A DNA stretch of 64,000 nucleotides from the NCBI GenBank assembly GCA_036898135.1, contig JBAHVR010000282.1, forward strand, positions 338,001-402,000. Direction: 5' to 3'. Below are positions 61,797 to 64,000 of this stretch, piece by piece. The translations under genes were made by a program, and so were the position numbers. The notes under the pieces were generated by a model. That model made no database searches. It was not told where the DNA came from and worked only from the letters and a program-made list of their open reading frames with translations. The DNA is from Oncomelania hupensis (Eukaryota; Mollusca; Gastropoda; Littorinimorpha; Pomatiopsidae). Positions within the stretch are counted from its first letter, which is position 1, and every line of letters begins with the position of its first letter.

Positions 61797-64000
61797 TTTA
61801 AAAACACAGCACTATATTCCACAGAATGATCACAAAATTGTTCACTTCTTTCTTCCTCGGTGCTCAGTCAGTTTTTAACAGATTATTTTCTTTTTGATTC
61901 TGTAACAGTCGAGGTAACAGACGATTAACAGCTTTATGATTGCTGAAAGAACAATTTCCTCAAACCAAGTATAAAGCAGACAGCGTAAATTAACACGTCT
62001 TGTCGCCAGCAAGCGAGCAGAAGTGTAGGCTGGCCTGGCCGGGCAAGGCGTAGGCCTACAGTTGTTAGGGAACGTAACTACGAAACACGCCCTGTGACGT
62101 ATGTTAAACAGTAAACAGAGAAGTTTTAATTAAAAACATATGCATGCGCGTTCGTATGCATATGTGCGTGTGCATGTGTGTGTGTTTATGCATATGCATG
62201 CGTATGCAAACGTGATCGAGTGCATATGAGTGAGCGTGCATTCATAATTCTGTTTAGAAGTAACGAGCAATTAATTGAATGGCGGACATACCGGAAGCGT
62301 CCATGTTGTTGCTAAGAGGAAATGACAAAGCGCTACCATTTGCATCGTCTGCTATAATGGCATTTACCACAGCTTAAAACCGAAAGTAAATAATGTTGCA
62401 TCATTGCAGTAATTTTCTAACTTAATCACGGTTTAAGAAAGTGTTACACATTAATGTTTAATGTTACAATTATAATGCAGTGTGTTGTGTATTTAATAAT
62501 AAAAAGAATTAAGAAAACAGCGTGTAGGTTTAAATCAATACCGTCACCAGGCTTTCAATAATTTATAACAACAGGCGTAGGATTTGCGTTATATAGCTAA
62601 TAACAGGTAAAGAATTCTGCAGTTGTATAAAAAAAAGGAATTTTAATTTAAATTTCATTCAAACTTAAAGACGCAATAAATACGCATATATAAAAATAAA
62701 AATTATTAGCAAATGACAGATTTACAAAGTGTTTTGTCATGCATTTATTTGCTATCAAAACAGCCTTATATTGTAATAAAAAAGGCCTTTAGCAACTCTT
62801 TGAACATATGTCGGTATTCTCTCATAATTGCTATCTCTCTCCAACATACGACCGGAAAAAATTTCACCGATGCTTTGTACTATATAAACGACCTCTCTTA
62901 AACGACTACCTCTAAAACGCGACTTGCGACCTTTAAATAATTAAATATTACGACCTAGCATCTGAAAACTTCAGATTCCAAAGCAATACTATATTTGTGC
63001 GCTTGAAGAAAACAGTTTCGTTTACAACTTTTAACAGCAGACGATGCATTAAAGCAATTTGAAATACTTGAAAGGAGCAGAACAGATTTGCCTTGAGGAG
63101 GGGCCTGTCAGATCTTGCCGACACCATGTCTGGTGTTCATAGTGACAAACTAAGAGAACATGCACGGGTGGGGGGATCATGCAAACAAACAGAAATAACC
63201 GCTTTCTTTAAAAAAAAACAAACTATTCAATGATTGAATAAAAATAATTACAACAATATTGATGGGGTTATCTTATAAATAGTTTTAACTCCAAACATGC
63301 ACTCAGCACTTCCATACACTTTTAAACAACTATCATTCCAACAATGATTTTTTATTTTATAAATAATGAGGAACAGGAAGATATTGACTGTATTGGTTGT
63401 GAGACAGAGTTTAATCTATATTTCTGAAAGATGGGAGATGTTCCCTATACTTAATGGTATGTGTACTTTTTGTACATGTATTTATTTTAGTTAATTAATT
63501 TTCTAAATGTCTTTTTCCAAAATGTCCTACCTTCTTTTTAGGGTCCCTCCAATTTAAGACCTCGTTTTAATGGCAATTTAAAGGTCGTAAAACGGAGGTT
63601 TTACTGTAACAGTCCGATAGCGGCAATAGGTCTAATATTCAACTACAGTAGTTCAGCAGCGTTACAGTGGCTCAACATCGATGCTTTTCATATTTTGACA
63701 TGCTTTCAACGCCAAGTTGTTACGTATGCGGCCGACCTATCATGTAATAAGTGTTGGCGATTAAGATCATACGTGAAAACAACACCACACAACTCTCTCA
63801 ACTACAGTAAGTCCTCGGGTTATGCCGGTCTCGACTTACGTTGTTTCGTGGTTACGACGCTCCTCCCCATAAAAATGTAATACATAATATTACGCGTCAT
63901 TCCGTCTTACGTGGTTCACCGCATTAGCTCCATTAGACAATATCTTACAACCGAAACAACTAACACTCTTGTCTGTGCATTTGTTCTATCTAAACTTGAC
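61797..64000. other. region without supported gene; pogo/Tigger-type ends
   Basis: No frame above 63 codons and no domain. From about 62,140 to 62,240 a CATATGCATGCG-type alternating tract. The complement of CAGTAAAACCTCCG ends at 63,606 beside a TA, and 63,803 shows TA followed by CAGTAAGTCCTCGGG, both typical Tigger/pogo terminal repeats; the second element runs off the right edge. 62,880-62,960 (CTCTTAAACGACTACCTC) resembles internal sequence near the end at 49,730. Confidence 0.6.

Overview
This window is nuclear DNA from a metazoan, most likely a mollusc and perhaps a gastropod. The host call is inference. It rests on a secreted F-type lectin joined to EGF modules with phase-1 introns, on tRNA- and 5S-derived SINEs, and on an RTE-like LINE with a (GGATA)n tail. 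There is no bacterial or operon organisation. Most of the window is transposable-element sequence.

Layout, left to right. Positions 1-20,600 hold a tandem array of an about 1 kb genomic unit on the minus strand. Each unit carries two different EGF exons, called type A and type B here. Eight type A exons are intact. Eight type B exons alternate with them and nearly all are damaged. Two insertions split the array: a 5'-truncated RTE-like LINE plus two SINEs (1,109-2,970), and a 9.8 kb Ty3/Gypsy element (6,004-15,770). The 3' LTR of the Gypsy element contains a 918 bp inverted, mosaic piece of its own LTR. Positions 19,050-36,600 are a nested repeat landscape: several RTE-like copies (one 5'-inverted), a mariner fragment, a 5S-rRNA-derived SINE, and an L2/CR1-like LINE. 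That LINE is split by a TIR transposon with an AAGT target duplication, which is itself split by an RTE-like copy. Positions 37,235-38,010 are a 52 bp satellite and 38,940-40,000 is a CACG-rich inverted repeat. Positions 40,206-43,977 (minus) hold the 5' end of the lectin gene: signal peptide, two exons of an F-type lectin domain, a Cys-rich exon and an EGF exon. All these exons are phase 1-1, so this start and the EGF array to its left are best read as one gene of more than 43 kb running off the left edge. Positions 44,049-50,070 hold a PIF/Harbinger remnant, MITEs and another RTE-like copy.

Positions 50,076-60,199 are the most interesting part: a Polinton/adintovirus-like element about 10.1 kb long with 143-144 bp terminal inverted repeats. 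It encodes a protein-primed family-B DNA polymerase (1,144 aa), an A32/FtsK-type packaging ATPase, a probable double-jelly-roll major capsid protein, a probable small capsid protein, a membrane protein, a Cys-rich protein and three proteins I cannot name. I see no integrase and no adenain-type protease. Two convergent genes collide in a way that looks like an internal deletion. Nearly every gene starts with a TAAAAATG-like motif directly at the start codon, and two divergent gene pairs have start codons only 24-33 bp apart. A further virus-like gene, broken by a frame change, lies outside the right TIR at 61,079-61,796. The last 2.2 kb contains Tigger/pogo-type terminal repeats and no gene I can support.
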